Made by a program: the position numbers and the translations under genes
Assembly (NCBI GenBank): GCA_963840275.1
Contig: CAWIYK010000002.1
Location: 1,240,001-1,304,000, forward strand
Source of the DNA: Actinophytocola sp963840275
Lineage (GTDB): Bacteria; Actinomycetota; Actinomycetes; Mycobacteriales; Pseudonocardiaceae
Direction: 5' to 3'
Length of the DNA stretch: 64,000 nt
Notes under the pieces: generated by a model
Told to the model about the DNA's origin: nothing
The model's input: the letters and a program-made list of their open reading frames with translations, nothing else
Database searches by the model: none
Shown here: positions 51,184-59,939 of the stretch, one piece after another
Numbering within the stretch: the first letter of the stretch is position 1
Layout: every line of letters starts with the position of its first letter

Positions 51184-51787
51184 CGACCGGGCCGGTGCGG
51201 GCGCGCTTCAGCTCGAAGAACCCCTCGGTCCCCGAGACGAGCAGCACGCCGTCCCACAGCAGACCGGCGGCCTCGCCGCGTGGCGTCGGCGAGACGACCG
51301 GGCCGAAGAACGCGTTGACCGAACCGTCCGGCATGGTCACGTGGATCGCCGGGGTGCCGAGATCCTCCCCGACCGGGCCGAGCCCCGCGTGGTTGCCGGC
51401 CAGCATGTCCGCGTCGTACTCGGTCGACTCGGCCGCGTCCGCGAGCTCGGTCGGCAGACCGGCCTCGACCAGCGCCTGGACGTAGAGGTCGCGGCCGAGC
51501 GGCCGCTTCTCCAGGTGGATCCGGTTGCCGAGCGCGGTGTAGATCGCCCGCACCTCGTCGGCGCCGTACTTCCGCTCGACCGCCTTCGCGACGCGGGCCG
51601 GACCCCAGCCGCTGTCCAGCCACTCGCGGTACCAGGCCTCGACCTCCCGGCCTTCGTTGAGCACCGACAGGCTCAGCACGTGGAACCGCACCTGGACGTC
51701 CCGCACCCGCTCGACCTCGAGCAGCCACCGCGAGGCGATCCACGCCCACGGGCACTTCGGGTCGAACCACATGTCCACGTTTGTCAT
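51176..51787 (-). CDS. Mycothiol-dependent nitroreductase-like DsbA family protein
   Basis: 203 residues. Thioredoxin-like/DsbA fold starting MTNVDMWFDPKCPWAWIASRW, with redox motif CPWA (CPWC in the mycobacterial enzyme Rv2466c, so the resolving cysteine is replaced). VPxP-type cis-proline loop at LGTPAIHV. Family members use mycothiol to reduce nitro compounds, a hallmark of actinobacteria. Confidence 0.87.
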   Translation of the reverse strand: MTNVDMWFDPKCPWAWIASRWLLEVERVRDVQVRFHVLSLSVLNEGREVEAWYREWLDSGWGPARVAKAVERKYGADEVRAIYTALGNRIHLEKRPLGRDLYVQALVEAGLPTELADAAESTEYDADMLAGNHAGLGPVGEDLGTPAIHVTMPDGSVNAFFGPVVSPTPRGEAAGLLWDGVLLVSGTEGFFELKRARTGPVVS

Positions 51788-51879
51788 ACGTGCACACTAG
51801 GAAGCCGATTGGCCGTGCCCCCAGAGCCAATATCGACCAGTTTCGTTGGGCCATTCATCGGTGCGCGATGTCCCAAGGC

Positions 51880-52311
51880 TCATGTCCCATTCGATCGTAA
51901 CCGCAGACGGCGCGTCATCCCGCTGACGAGCACGCCGAGCCAGACCACCCCGAGCGCGACGATCAACCCCGCCGCGTAGTCACGGTCGTGCAGGCCGGGA
52001 TTGGTGACAACCCCGAAAGGGCGCCACAGCAACGGAATCGCGAGCAGCGTGAGCACGGCACTGAGCACGACGCCGACGGCGACCGGCGCTCGCCACGGCG
52101 CGGGCACGAACCTGGCGATCAGCAACCCGAGCACCCCGACCAGGGGCGCCACGAGGCCGTCGTGGACCACCGGCCCACCGACGAACCAGGCGAGCCCCTG
52201 CACCGCGTTGACCGTCCTGGAAGTCGCGAACTCCCAGGCCAGCACGCCGCCGTACGCCAGCAGCGCCAACCCGACGACGGCGAGGGCCGCGCGGGTGATC
52301 CGCTGTCCCAT
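51880..52311 (-). CDS. Four-helix membrane protein of the GT2 operon
   Basis: 143 residues; ATG 52311 shares a base with the stop of the oxidoreductase gene. Four helices (about 8-26, 36-66, 76-96, 112-130) and a basic C-terminus (RRLRLRS). Last gene of a five-gene overlapping operon (55472 to 51880). No family recognised with certainty. Confidence 0.8.
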   Translation of the reverse strand: MGQRITRAALAVVGLALLAYGGVLAWEFATSRTVNAVQGLAWFVGGPVVHDGLVAPLVGVLGLLIARFVPAPWRAPVAVGVVLSAVLTLLAIPLLWRPFGVVTNPGLHDRDYAAGLIVALGVVWLGVLVSGMTRRLRLRSNGT

Positions 52312-53495
52312 CACCGCACCTCCAGACGATGGACCCACTTGGTCTGCAGGACGCCGGGCCGGCTCGGTGCGATGACGCGGCACGGGAAGCCGTGGTCCAG
52401 GTCCAGCGGCTCGCCGTTGAGACGTAGCGCCAGCAGCGTGTCCGGGGCCTCGGTGTGTGGTCCGGGCAGGGTGCTCGTCCGGTAGGCGCCCTTGCGTTCC
52501 AGGGACTCCACGAGCACCGGGGCGCCGGGAGTGCCACCGGCCAGGCGGACCAGGTCGGCGATCCGCACCCCGGTCCAGGTCGCCGACTGGCTCCAGCCTT
52601 CGACGCAGGCGATCGGTAGCTCGGCGGTCGTCTGGGGGAGCGCGGTCAGCTCGGCGAGTGACCAGCGGGTGGTGCCCTGACGGGTGACGAACGTCAGCCG
52701 CCACTCGGGATCTCGCGCCAGGTCGGTGACGCCGGCCGCGCGTGCGGTGCGGTTGACCGGCAGGCCCTGCGGCCCGCGGTCGGACCGCCACGAGAGCGGG
52801 GAGACGTTACGCAGCAACGGAACCGTCGCGCCGGCGGTGGCCACCACCGCGACGCCGGTGGCCAGCCACGTGTTGCGGAGAAACCCCCGGCGCGACAGCA
52901 GGCCGCTCGGTGGCTCGGCGGGCGCCTCCGGTGCGTTCAGCCGAACCAGTCCGCGCCGGATCACCGGCAGCTTCACGGCCACGTGCACGAGGATCGACCC
53001 GGCCACGAGCCAGGCGACCGCGTAGTGCGCGGACGGGAAGTAGAACCCCCACAGGTAGTTCTGCGCGACGTTGAACAACCCGGTCGCCAACTCGAAGAAC
53101 GCGGCACCGGACAGTACGAGGATCGATGCGCGCTCCAGCGCGTGGGGCAGCGACCGAACCAGCGGGCGGCCGAAGAGCTTCGGGTAGACCGTCCACAACT
53201 TGGCCAGCAACAAGGGAATCGCGGCGACCCCGGCGATCACGTGCAAGCCCTGGTTGATCCGGTAGAGGTTCACGGGACTCGCCGGCCAGTAGAACCAGGA
53301 CGGCGGCTTCTGGATGGCGTGACTGATCAGCCCGGTGACGAAGCACACCGCGAACGCGACGCCGAGCCACAGTCCCACCCGGGCGGTGACCCGCTCATGA
53401 TGAGCGGGACTGCGGAAGTCCTCCTCGCGCGGTGGTTGCAGCCGGTCGACCAGGCGGGCAAGGCGGGTGGCGGGCTTGTCGCCTGTCGTGGTCAT
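52311..53495 (-). CDS. Cytochrome-b561-type / molybdopterin sulfite-oxidase-like oxidoreductase fusion
   Basis: 394 residues from ATG 53495. N-terminal four membrane helices (about 38-180) with histidines suited to two b hemes (INQGLHVIAG, SAHYAVAW, ILVHVAVK). Then RRGFLRN and a helix, then an extracytoplasmic molybdopterin domain of the sulfite oxidase/MsrP type: PIACVEGWSQSATWTGVRIADL (the cysteine is the expected Mo ligand) and GFPCRVIAP. An integral heme protein fused to a Mo enzyme can pass electrons to or from the quinone pool. The natural substrate is unknown. Confidence 0.88.
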   Translation of the reverse strand: MTTTGDKPATRLARLVDRLQPPREEDFRSPAHHERVTARVGLWLGVAFAVCFVTGLISHAIQKPPSWFYWPASPVNLYRINQGLHVIAGVAAIPLLLAKLWTVYPKLFGRPLVRSLPHALERASILVLSGAAFFELATGLFNVAQNYLWGFYFPSAHYAVAWLVAGSILVHVAVKLPVIRRGLVRLNAPEAPAEPPSGLLSRRGFLRNTWLATGVAVVATAGATVPLLRNVSPLSWRSDRGPQGLPVNRTARAAGVTDLARDPEWRLTFVTRQGTTRWSLAELTALPQTTAELPIACVEGWSQSATWTGVRIADLVRLAGGTPGAPVLVESLERKGAYRTSTLPGPHTEAPDTLLALRLNGEPLDLDHGFPCRVIAPSRPGVLQTKWVHRLEVR

Positions 53496-54115
53496 GGGTT
53501 CACCAGCTTGGTGAACCATCGGCCGCCGGCCTCGCGGATCCACCCGGTCGCCAGCCCGGCGGCCGCCGCTGTCGTCGCCACCGCGTCCGCGCCCAGCCAC
53601 GCCCAGTCGAACCAGCGGTCGCCGGTCCGGTCGGTCGTGGTCAGGCGAACCCGGTCGTGGCGAAGGCCTTCGCCCGGCGGGCCCACCTCGACCAGGGCGC
53701 TGCCCTGCCTGTTCAGCAGCTCCCGCACCCGCTTCAGCAGACGGACCGGGTCACCGCCGATGCCGATGTTGCCGTCGGCCAGGAGGGCGTGCTGCCAGCG
53801 GCCCTCGCCCGGCTGGCGGGCGAACACGTCCCGGCGAATGGCTGTCGCGCCCGCCGCGATCGTCAGCTTCACCGCCACGGCGGAGACGTCCATGCCCAGC
53901 GCGATCACACCGCGCTCGCCGAGGGCCGCCGTCAGGCGACCCGGGCCGCAGCCGATGTCGAGGGTCGGCCCGACGCAGTTGCCCAGCAGCAGCTCGTCGC
54001 CCGGGTCCGGGGTCGCGCGCCAGCGGTCCGTCGCCAGACCGATCCGCTCCCCGGTGGCCAGCTCCAGCCAGCACTCGTGGCCGAGCAGACCCGGCTCGAA
54101 CACCGTCTCGATCAT
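53492..54115 (-). CDS. Class I SAM-dependent methyltransferase
   Basis: 207 residues; ATG 54115 overlaps the preceding gene by 4 nt. SAM motif TLDIGCGPGRLTAALGERG, acidic loop ALGMDVSAVA, motif IV-like HALLADGNIGIG. In the middle of the tight five-gene operon; acceptor unknown, possibly the glycosylated product. Confidence 0.88.
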   Translation of the reverse strand: MIETVFEPGLLGHECWLELATGERIGLATDRWRATPDPGDELLLGNCVGPTLDIGCGPGRLTAALGERGVIALGMDVSAVAVKLTIAAGATAIRRDVFARQPGEGRWQHALLADGNIGIGGDPVRLLKRVRELLNRQGSALVEVGPPGEGLRHDRVRLTTTDRTGDRWFDWAWLGADAVATTAAAAGLATGWIREAGGRWFTKLVNP

Positions 54116-54813
54116 CGGGGCGCCTCCGTCAGCTGACGCGGCAACCAGTGGTCGAGTGCCGCGAAGGCCTGCGCGAAGCGGGTTTCCGGCGCCAGCGCGG
54201 CAACCTGCGCGGCATCCGCCAAGGTGTCCACATCGGACAGTATGGGAAGGTGACGTACCCGCCGGTCGAGGCCGCGCAGCGCGAACAACGTCCTCATGCC
54301 CGTGTCCGAACGCGACATGGGCACCGCCCGCAGCACGCGGGCGTCTGCCGGCTCGCGCAGGCCGAGGGCCCACCAGCCGCCGTCCTCGGCCGGACCGAGA
54401 ACCGCCTCCGCGTCGTCCGCCATGAGACGCACCACCGCGCCGGTCAGCAGCCGCGGGCTCACCTGCGGGGTGTCCATGCCGATCTGCAGCACGGGCAGGC
54501 CAGGGAACCTGGCCGCCACGTCGGCGTGCGCGTTCGCCAGCCGGTCGCCGAAGTCGTCGCCGCGTTGGGCGATCACCGTGCATCCCGCCAGCGCCTCGGT
54601 CAGCTCCGGCGCCCGTTCCGCCGTCGAGAGATCGCCGGTGAGCGCGACGACCGGACGGGTGCCCGCCACGGCCCGCACACTGTCCACAGTGTCCAGCAGC
54701 GCCGCCGCGGCGAGCCGGGCCGCGTTCGTCGCGCCGACGGCCGGGGCCAGGCGCGTCTTCGCGAGACCGGCCACCGGCGCCTTCGCCACCACCAACAACA
54801 CCGCCTCGTTCAT
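54112..54813 (-). CDS. TIGR04282/DUF2064 family glycosyltransferase-like protein
   Basis: 233 residues. Nucleotide-sugar-transferase-like N-terminus VVAKAPVAGLAKTRLAPAVG, IGMDTPQVSPRLL with the DxD-like aspartates, LGPAEDGGWWALGL. TIGR04282 proteins occur beside GT2 and radical-SAM or methyltransferase genes in several phyla, notably in arsenosugar loci, but their reaction is not known. Overlaps both neighbours by 4 nt. Confidence 0.87.
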   Translation of the reverse strand: MNEAVLLVVAKAPVAGLAKTRLAPAVGATNAARLAAAALLDTVDSVRAVAGTRPVVALTGDLSTAERAPELTEALAGCTVIAQRGDDFGDRLANAHADVAARFPGLPVLQIGMDTPQVSPRLLTGAVVRLMADDAEAVLGPAEDGGWWALGLREPADARVLRAVPMSRSDTGMRTLFALRGLDRRVRHLPILSDVDTLADAAQVAALAPETRFAQAFAALDHWLPRQLTEAPR

Positions 54814-55472
54814 CGGAGGACCCCCGCCATGTCCCGCACCGCACGCATCGTGCCGCGCACCGAGCCCGACACCTTCGACTTCGTGCCCGCCGCCCTCGGG
54901 TGGTACGACACATCGTGTTCGACCACCCGCCAACCCGCGGCCGCGGCCCGCACCAGAAGCTCCAGCGGGTAACCGAACGCCCGGTCCCGCACGTCCAGCG
55001 CCAGCAGGTCCCGCCTGCGGACCGCGCGGGCCGGCGCGATGTCCGACACCGGGAGCCCGCGGCGCCGCAGAATCCTTGCCAGCACCACGTTTCCGGCCCT
55101 CGCGTGCCACGGCCACACGCCGCGCGACACCGGCACCCGCCGGCCCACCGCCAGCTGGGCGCCCGCGTCGACGGCGGCGACGAGGCCCACCAGCTCACGC
55201 GGATCGAGCGAACCGTCCGCGTCGAGGAAGCACACGACGTCGGTGCTCGCGTGCTCCAGTCCGGTGTGGACGGCAGCGCCGTAGCCCTTCCTCGGCTCGT
55301 GCACCACCGTCGCGCCGAGCGCGGTCGCCACCTCCGGCGAGCCGTCGGTCGAACCGTTGTCGACCACGATCGCGCGGTAGCCGGGTGGCAGGGCGGCCAG
55401 CACGCCGGGCAGCGCGGCGGCCTCGTCAAGACAGGGGAGCACCACGTCAACGGGTGCGCTCGACTCGTTCAT
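54810..55472 (-). CDS. Family 2 glycosyltransferase
   Basis: 220 residues from ATG 55472 (MNESS); a GTG at 55481 is an alternative. GT2 motifs VDVVLPCLDEAAALPGVLAALP, VVDNGSTDGS, CFLDADGSLDP (DxD), YPLELLVRA. First gene of the overlapping minus-strand operon. Likely transfers a sugar onto a lipid or polyprenyl carrier; donor and acceptor unknown. Confidence 0.9.
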   Translation of the reverse strand: MNESSAPVDVVLPCLDEAAALPGVLAALPPGYRAIVVDNGSTDGSPEVATALGATVVHEPRKGYGAAVHTGLEHASTDVVCFLDADGSLDPRELVGLVAAVDAGAQLAVGRRVPVSRGVWPWHARAGNVVLARILRRRGLPVSDIAPARAVRRRDLLALDVRDRAFGYPLELLVRAAAAGWRVVEHDVSYHPRAAGTKSKVSGSVRGTMRAVRDMAGVLR

Positions 55473-55528
55473 GCCGATCACGCTAGGACCGCACCGAACG
55501 CGCGAGAACCCTTGTGGGGCTTACCAAA

Positions 55529-55566
55529 TTGTGACGGCGGGGAAGTTCTTACGGACTTCTGACGGA
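55529..55566. promoter_or_regulatory. Three direct repeats in the divergent promoter region
   Basis: TTGTGACGG (55529-55537), TTCTTACGG (55546-55554) and TTCTGACGG (55557-55565); the last two have an 11-bp period. They lie between the GT2 operon (minus) and the membrane protein/two-component operon (plus). The form suits an OmpR-type regulator, such as the one encoded at 57024. Confidence 0.55.
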
Positions 55567-55614
55567 TGTCGCCGCCGCCGCGCGGGACCCCGTCGACGGG
55601 GCTACGGTCCGTCC

Positions 55615-57012
55615 GTGTCCACGGTCATCACACCGCCATCCGAGGCTGCCACGAAGACGGTTCGCGGCGACCTCGTCGCCGGCGTCGCCGCGATCGGGTT
55701 CGTCCTTCTCGCCACCGCCGTCGGCTTCCTCACCGGCGCGCGGAACTACGGCGCGGACCTGTTCTCCCGTGCGGCGGCACGGTTCGGGGAGTACCCGGTG
55801 CTCGCCGACCTGTACCCGAGGGTCGGTCCCGCCACGGTGTTCGCCGTGCTGATCGCGGTCGCGACCGTGGCGTGGGGACCGTCCCTCGCGGTTCGGCTGC
55901 GGTGGCACACGCTTCTCGCGGGCGGCTACTTCCTTTCCGTGGCCTGGACTCTCGCACTGGCACTGGTGGACGGCTGGCAGCGCGGCGTCGCGCACCAGCT
56001 CGCGTCCGGCGGCGAGTACCTCGGCGTGGTCGGCAAGATCAGTGACATCCCGAGGTTCGTCGACACGTTCGCGAGCCGGATCGTCGACTTCCAGCCGGAC
56101 TCGTGGCCGACGCACGTCTCCGGGCACCCGCCGGGCGCCACGCTCGTGTTCGTGTGGCTGGACCGGCTCGGGCTCTCCGGCGGCGGCGCGGCCGGCCTCG
56201 TGTGCGTGCTGGCGGGCGCGGCCGTCGCGGTCGCCGTGCCGGTCACGGTCGCCGCGCTCGGGCGGCGGGACCTGGCCCGCGCGGCGGTCCCGTTCGTCGC
56301 GTTGCTGCCCGGCGCCATCTGGATGGGGGTGTCGGCCGACGCCATGTTCGCCGGCGTCACCGCCTCCGGGGTCGCCGTGTTCGCGCTCGGGACGAGTCGG
56401 CTCGGCGGCGGCCGCGCCGGCGGTCGGATGCTGTGCGCGGTCGGCGGTGCCGTGCTCGGGTTCGGCATCTTCCTTTCCTACGGGCTGCTGCTGATGGCGC
56501 CGATCGCGTTGGCGGTCGTGCTCGTCACGAAGTGCTGGCGTGCGCTGGCGTACGCGGTGCCCGGCGCGCTGGCCGTCGTCGCGGTGTTCGCGTTCGCCGG
56601 GTTCTGGTGGCTGGACGGCTACCAGCTGGTCGTCGAGCGGTACCACCAGGGCGTCGCGTCCCACCGGCCCTACTGGTACTGGGTGTGGGCGAACCTCGCG
56701 TCGCTCACGCTCGCCGTCGGGCCGGCCGCGGTCGCCGGGCTGCGCAGGGCCGCGCCGAGCTTCCTCGCGGGGCTCCCGGGCAGGGGCGAGCCGTCGCCGG
56801 TCGTCGCGCTCGTCCGCGGCGGCGCGCTCGCCGTGCTCACCGCTACCGTGTCGGGACTGTCGAAGGCCGAGGTCGAACGGATATGGCTACCGTTCGCGGT
56901 GTGGCTGGTGCTGGCCGCCGTGACGCTGCCGTCCGCGTCGCGGCGCTGGTGGCTGGCCGCGCAGGCCGGGACCGCCCTGGTGGTGAACCACGTGTTGCTG
57001 ACGACCTGGTGA
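55615..57012 (+). CDS. Polytopic membrane protein, glycosyltransferase-39-like topology
   Basis: 465 residues from GTG 55615. About ten to twelve hydrophobic helices with a conserved extracytoplasmic loop (SWPTHVSGHPPGATLVFVWLDRL) between early helices, as in GT-C type transferases. No catalytic aspartate pair can be assigned with confidence. It heads an operon with a response regulator and kinase, and faces the GT2 operon, so a role in the same glycan or glycolipid is inferred. Confidence 0.78.
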   Translation: MSTVITPPSEAATKTVRGDLVAGVAAIGFVLLATAVGFLTGARNYGADLFSRAAARFGEYPVLADLYPRVGPATVFAVLIAVATVAWGPSLAVRLRWHTLLAGGYFLSVAWTLALALVDGWQRGVAHQLASGGEYLGVVGKISDIPRFVDTFASRIVDFQPDSWPTHVSGHPPGATLVFVWLDRLGLSGGGAAGLVCVLAGAAVAVAVPVTVAALGRRDLARAAVPFVALLPGAIWMGVSADAMFAGVTASGVAVFALGTSRLGGGRAGGRMLCAVGGAVLGFGIFLSYGLLLMAPIALAVVLVTKCWRALAYAVPGALAVVAVFAFAGFWWLDGYQLVVERYHQGVASHRPYWYWVWANLASLTLAVGPAAVAGLRRAAPSFLAGLPGRGEPSPVVALVRGGALAVLTATVSGLSKAEVERIWLPFAVWLVLAAVTLPSASRRWWLAAQAGTALVVNHVLLTTW

Positions 57013-57023
57013 TGGAGGATCGG

Positions 57024-57716
57024 ATGACGCAGTCCACGGTGCTGGTCGTCGACGACGACCTGACCGTTCGCGACGTGGTGCGCCGGTACCTCGAGCTGGC
57101 CGGGCACCATGTCGCGCTGGCCGACAACGGCGAGGACGCGTTGGCCTGGATCGCCGAGCACGACCCGGACCTCGTCGTACTCGACCTGATGCTGCCCGGC
57201 ATCGACGGGCTGGAGGTGTGCCGGCGGCTCCGGCGGGACAGCGCGGTGCCGGTCGTCATGCTGACCGCGCTCGGCGAGGAGGAGAACCGGATCGCCGGCC
57301 TCCAGCTCGGCGCCGACGACTACGTGACCAAGCCGTTCAGCCCGAGGGAGCTCGCGCTGCGGGTGTCGTCGGTGCTGCGCAGGGTCGGTGCCGCGCAGCC
57401 CGTGCTCGCCGCGAAGGAGCTGGCCGACGGCGACCTGCGGCTCGACGTGACCGCGCGGCGCGCGACGCTCGCCGGTGTCGACCTCTCCCTCACCGGCCGC
57501 GAGTTCGACCTGCTGATCTTCCTGCTGTCCCACCCCGGCGAGGCGTTCACCCGCGAACAGCTGCTGGAGAAGGTGTGGGGCTGGGACTTCGGCGATCAGT
57601 CCACCGTGACCGTCCACGTGCGACGGTTGCGCGAGAAGATCGAGGCGACCCCGGCGAAGCCGACGCGGATCGCGACGGTCTGGGGAGTGGGGTACCGCTA
57701 TGACCGGCGTCCGTAG
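57024..57716 (+). CDS. OmpR-family response regulator
   Basis: 230 residues from ATG 57024 with GGAGG 5 nt upstream (ATG 57012 is an alternative). Receiver VVDDDLTVRDVVRRYLELAG, phosphoacceptor in LVVLDLMLPG, KPFSPRELALR. Winged helix with VHVRRLREKIE and WGVGYRYD. Overlaps the kinase by 17 nt. Likely controls the divergent genes through the repeats near 55550. Confidence 0.92.
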   Translation: MTQSTVLVVDDDLTVRDVVRRYLELAGHHVALADNGEDALAWIAEHDPDLVVLDLMLPGIDGLEVCRRLRRDSAVPVVMLTALGEEENRIAGLQLGADDYVTKPFSPRELALRVSSVLRRVGAAQPVLAAKELADGDLRLDVTARRATLAGVDLSLTGREFDLLIFLLSHPGEAFTREQLLEKVWGWDFGDQSTVTVHVRRLREKIEATPAKPTRIATVWGVGYRYDRRP

Positions 57717-58782
57717 CCAGGCGCCCGGCCTGATCGACCCGAGCGAGCCGTTCGGGAACATGGTCGCGCACGCGCTGCACATCCTGCCGGTCGCGCTCGC
57801 GCTGGTGCTGCCGGTCGTCGCGATCGGCACGGCACTGCTCTACCGGGTGCGCCGCGGGTCGCTGACCTCCACCATGACCGTGCTCGTGCTGGTGCCGACC
57901 GTCGCCATGCTCACGGGCGTGCTCGGCGTCAGCGGCTTCATGTTCAATCCCACGCTGACGACGATGGCGTTCGTGTGCCTGCTGGTCCTGCTCGTGACAC
58001 TGCCGGTCGCGCTGCTGCTCGGCCGCGCGATCGCCAGGCGGAGCGTGTGGGAGCGCGAGGCCAGGGAACGGGAGCGCGCGGCGGAGGCGTCGCGGCGCGA
58101 GCTGGTCGCGTGGATCAGCCACGACCTGCGCACGCCGCTCGCCGGCATCCGCGCGATGGCGGAGGCGCTGGCCGACGGCGTGGTGTCCTCGCCGGAGGAG
58201 GTCGCCGGGTACGCGAACCGGATCGGCGGCGAGAGCAAACGCCTCTCCGACATGGTCGACGACCTGTTCGAGCTGTCCAGGATCACCGCGGGCGCGCTGC
58301 GGCTGACGATGTCGCAGGTGGCGCTGCAGGACGTGGTGAGCGACGTGCTCGCGGCACAGGCGCCGGTGGCGCAACGCAAACGGGTGCGGGTGCTCGCCAG
58401 CGCGCACACCGCGCCGGTCGTGCTCGGCAGCGACCCGGAGCTGGCCCGTGTCGTGCGCAACCTGGTGTCCAACGCGATCCGGCACACGCCGCCGGACGGG
58501 ACCGTGGCCGTCCAGATCGGCGTGGACGGCTCGGACGCGGTGCTGGCCGTCGACGACGGGTGCGGCGGCATCCCGGTCGGTGAGCTGGGCCGCGTGTTCG
58601 ACGTGGCCTTCCGGGGCAGCGCGGCGAGAACCCCGAGCCGGTCGGCCGAGGAACAGGTCGGCGGCGGGCTGGGGCTGGCCATCGCCAAGGGACTGGTCGA
58701 GGCCCACAAGGGCCGTATCGACGCGCACAACCACGGCCCCGGCTGCCGGTTCGAGGTCCGTCTCCCGCTGGCGTTGGCCTGA
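57700..58782 (+). CDS. Sensor histidine kinase
   Basis: 360 residues. Three hydrophobic segments (about 27-50, 60-80, 88-110) with almost no extracytoplasmic domain, so it may sense inside the membrane. H-box WISHDLRTPLAGIRAM, N-box LVSNAIRHTPPDG, DDGCGGIPVGEL and GGGLGLAIAKGLV. Cognate to the response regulator upstream. Confidence 0.9.
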   Translation: MTGVRSQAPGLIDPSEPFGNMVAHALHILPVALALVLPVVAIGTALLYRVRRGSLTSTMTVLVLVPTVAMLTGVLGVSGFMFNPTLTTMAFVCLLVLLVTLPVALLLGRAIARRSVWEREARERERAAEASRRELVAWISHDLRTPLAGIRAMAEALADGVVSSPEEVAGYANRIGGESKRLSDMVDDLFELSRITAGALRLTMSQVALQDVVSDVLAAQAPVAQRKRVRVLASAHTAPVVLGSDPELARVVRNLVSNAIRHTPPDGTVAVQIGVDGSDAVLAVDDGCGGIPVGELGRVFDVAFRGSAARTPSRSAEEQVGGGLGLAIAKGLVEAHKGRIDAHNHGPGCRFEVRLPLALA

Positions 58783-58784
58783 GA

Positions 58785-58819
58785 GGCGCGTCCGTGAGGG
58801 GCAGTGACCCGGACGCGCC
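58785..58819. terminator. Bidirectional terminator hairpin
   Basis: GGCGCGTCCG (58785-58794) and CGGACGCGCC (58810-58819), perfect 10-bp stem, 15-nt loop. It lies between the convergent ends of the kinase and epimerase genes. Confidence 0.75.
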
Positions 58820-58836
58820 CCTCAGGGGCTCGGGGG

Positions 58837-59886
58837 TCAGACCAGCGCGGCGGACGCACGCAGCGGGGCCGTCGCGAACGCCGTGATCCCGTCGGCGAAC
58901 GTGGTCCGCGCGGTGAAGCCCAGCTTGGCGCACGCGGCGGCCGGGTCGGCGACCACGTGGCGCACGTCGCCGGGGCGGGCGCCGCCGATCACCACGGGGG
59001 CCGGGCCGTCGCAGGCCCTGGCCAGCTCGGTCGCCAGCTCGCCGACGGTGCGCGGGTCGCCGGAGCAGACGTTGACCGGGGTCAGCGCGCCCGGCTCCGC
59101 GGTGGCGTCCACGGCGAGCGCGTTGGCCAGGGCCACGTCCGTCACGTGCACGAAGTCCCGTAGCTGCCGGCCGTCCTCCAGGACCGTCGGTGCCTCGCCC
59201 CGCTGGAGCGCGGACCGGAACAGCGACGCGACACCCGCATACGGTGTGTCCCTTGGCATCCGTGGACCGTAGACGTTGTGGTAGCGCAGCGCCCACACAC
59301 CGCCGCCGGTCTGCCGCGCCCACGCCGAGGCCAGGAACTCCTGCGCGGCCTTCGTCGCCGCGTACGTGCTGCGCGGGTCGATCGGGGCGTCCTCGGGCAC
59401 CAGCAGCGACGACAGCGCCGCGCCGCACACCGGGCACGGCGGCTCGAAACGTCCAGCATCCACATCGGACTGCCGGCGTGGGCCCGGCCGCACGATCCCG
59501 TGCGTCGGGCACGTGTAGCGCCCCTCGCCGTACACGACCATCGACGACGCGAGCACCAGGCGGCGCACACCCGCCCGGTGCATCTCCGCGAGCAACACCG
59601 CGGTGCCGTAGTCGTTGTGCAGCGCGTACTCCGGCGCGTCGAACGGGTCGAGGCCGTGCCCGACCACCGCGGCCTGGTGGCACACCACGTCCACGCCGCG
59701 CAGCAGGTCCGCCAGCAGCGTCGCGTCCCGGACGTCGCCGAGTGTCACCCCCGGCGGTGGCGCCGACGCGCCGTGCGCCTTCGGCAACAGGTTGTCCAGC
59801 AACACGGTCTCGTGACCTCGCGCCGAAAGCGCCTCCGCCACATGGGATCCGATGAAACCGGCGCCGCCGGTGACCAACACTCGCAT
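58837..59886 (-). CDS. NAD-dependent epimerase/dehydratase with inserted zinc-ribbon
   Basis: 349 residues from ATG 59886. Extended SDR: TGGAGFIGSHVAEALSARG, the serine in ASSMVVYGEG, YAATK (Tyr and Lys of YxxxK). Between them, residues about 120-160 insert a metal-knuckle-like segment with CPTH and CPVC about 30 residues apart. UDP-sugar epimerase or dehydratase is the likely class. Position beside the GT2/TCS block suggests it supplies a sugar nucleotide. Confidence 0.88.
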   Translation of the reverse strand: MRVLVTGGAGFIGSHVAEALSARGHETVLLDNLLPKAHGASAPPPGVTLGDVRDATLLADLLRGVDVVCHQAAVVGHGLDPFDAPEYALHNDYGTAVLLAEMHRAGVRRLVLASSMVVYGEGRYTCPTHGIVRPGPRRQSDVDAGRFEPPCPVCGAALSSLLVPEDAPIDPRSTYAATKAAQEFLASAWARQTGGGVWALRYHNVYGPRMPRDTPYAGVASLFRSALQRGEAPTVLEDGRQLRDFVHVTDVALANALAVDATAEPGALTPVNVCSGDPRTVGELATELARACDGPAPVVIGGARPGDVRHVVADPAAACAKLGFTARTTFADGITAFATAPLRASAALV

Positions 59887-59939
59887 GTGCCAGACGCTAG
59901 GGGCGCCGCCGGAGTGGGTCGAGCCGAACGGCGTCACCG

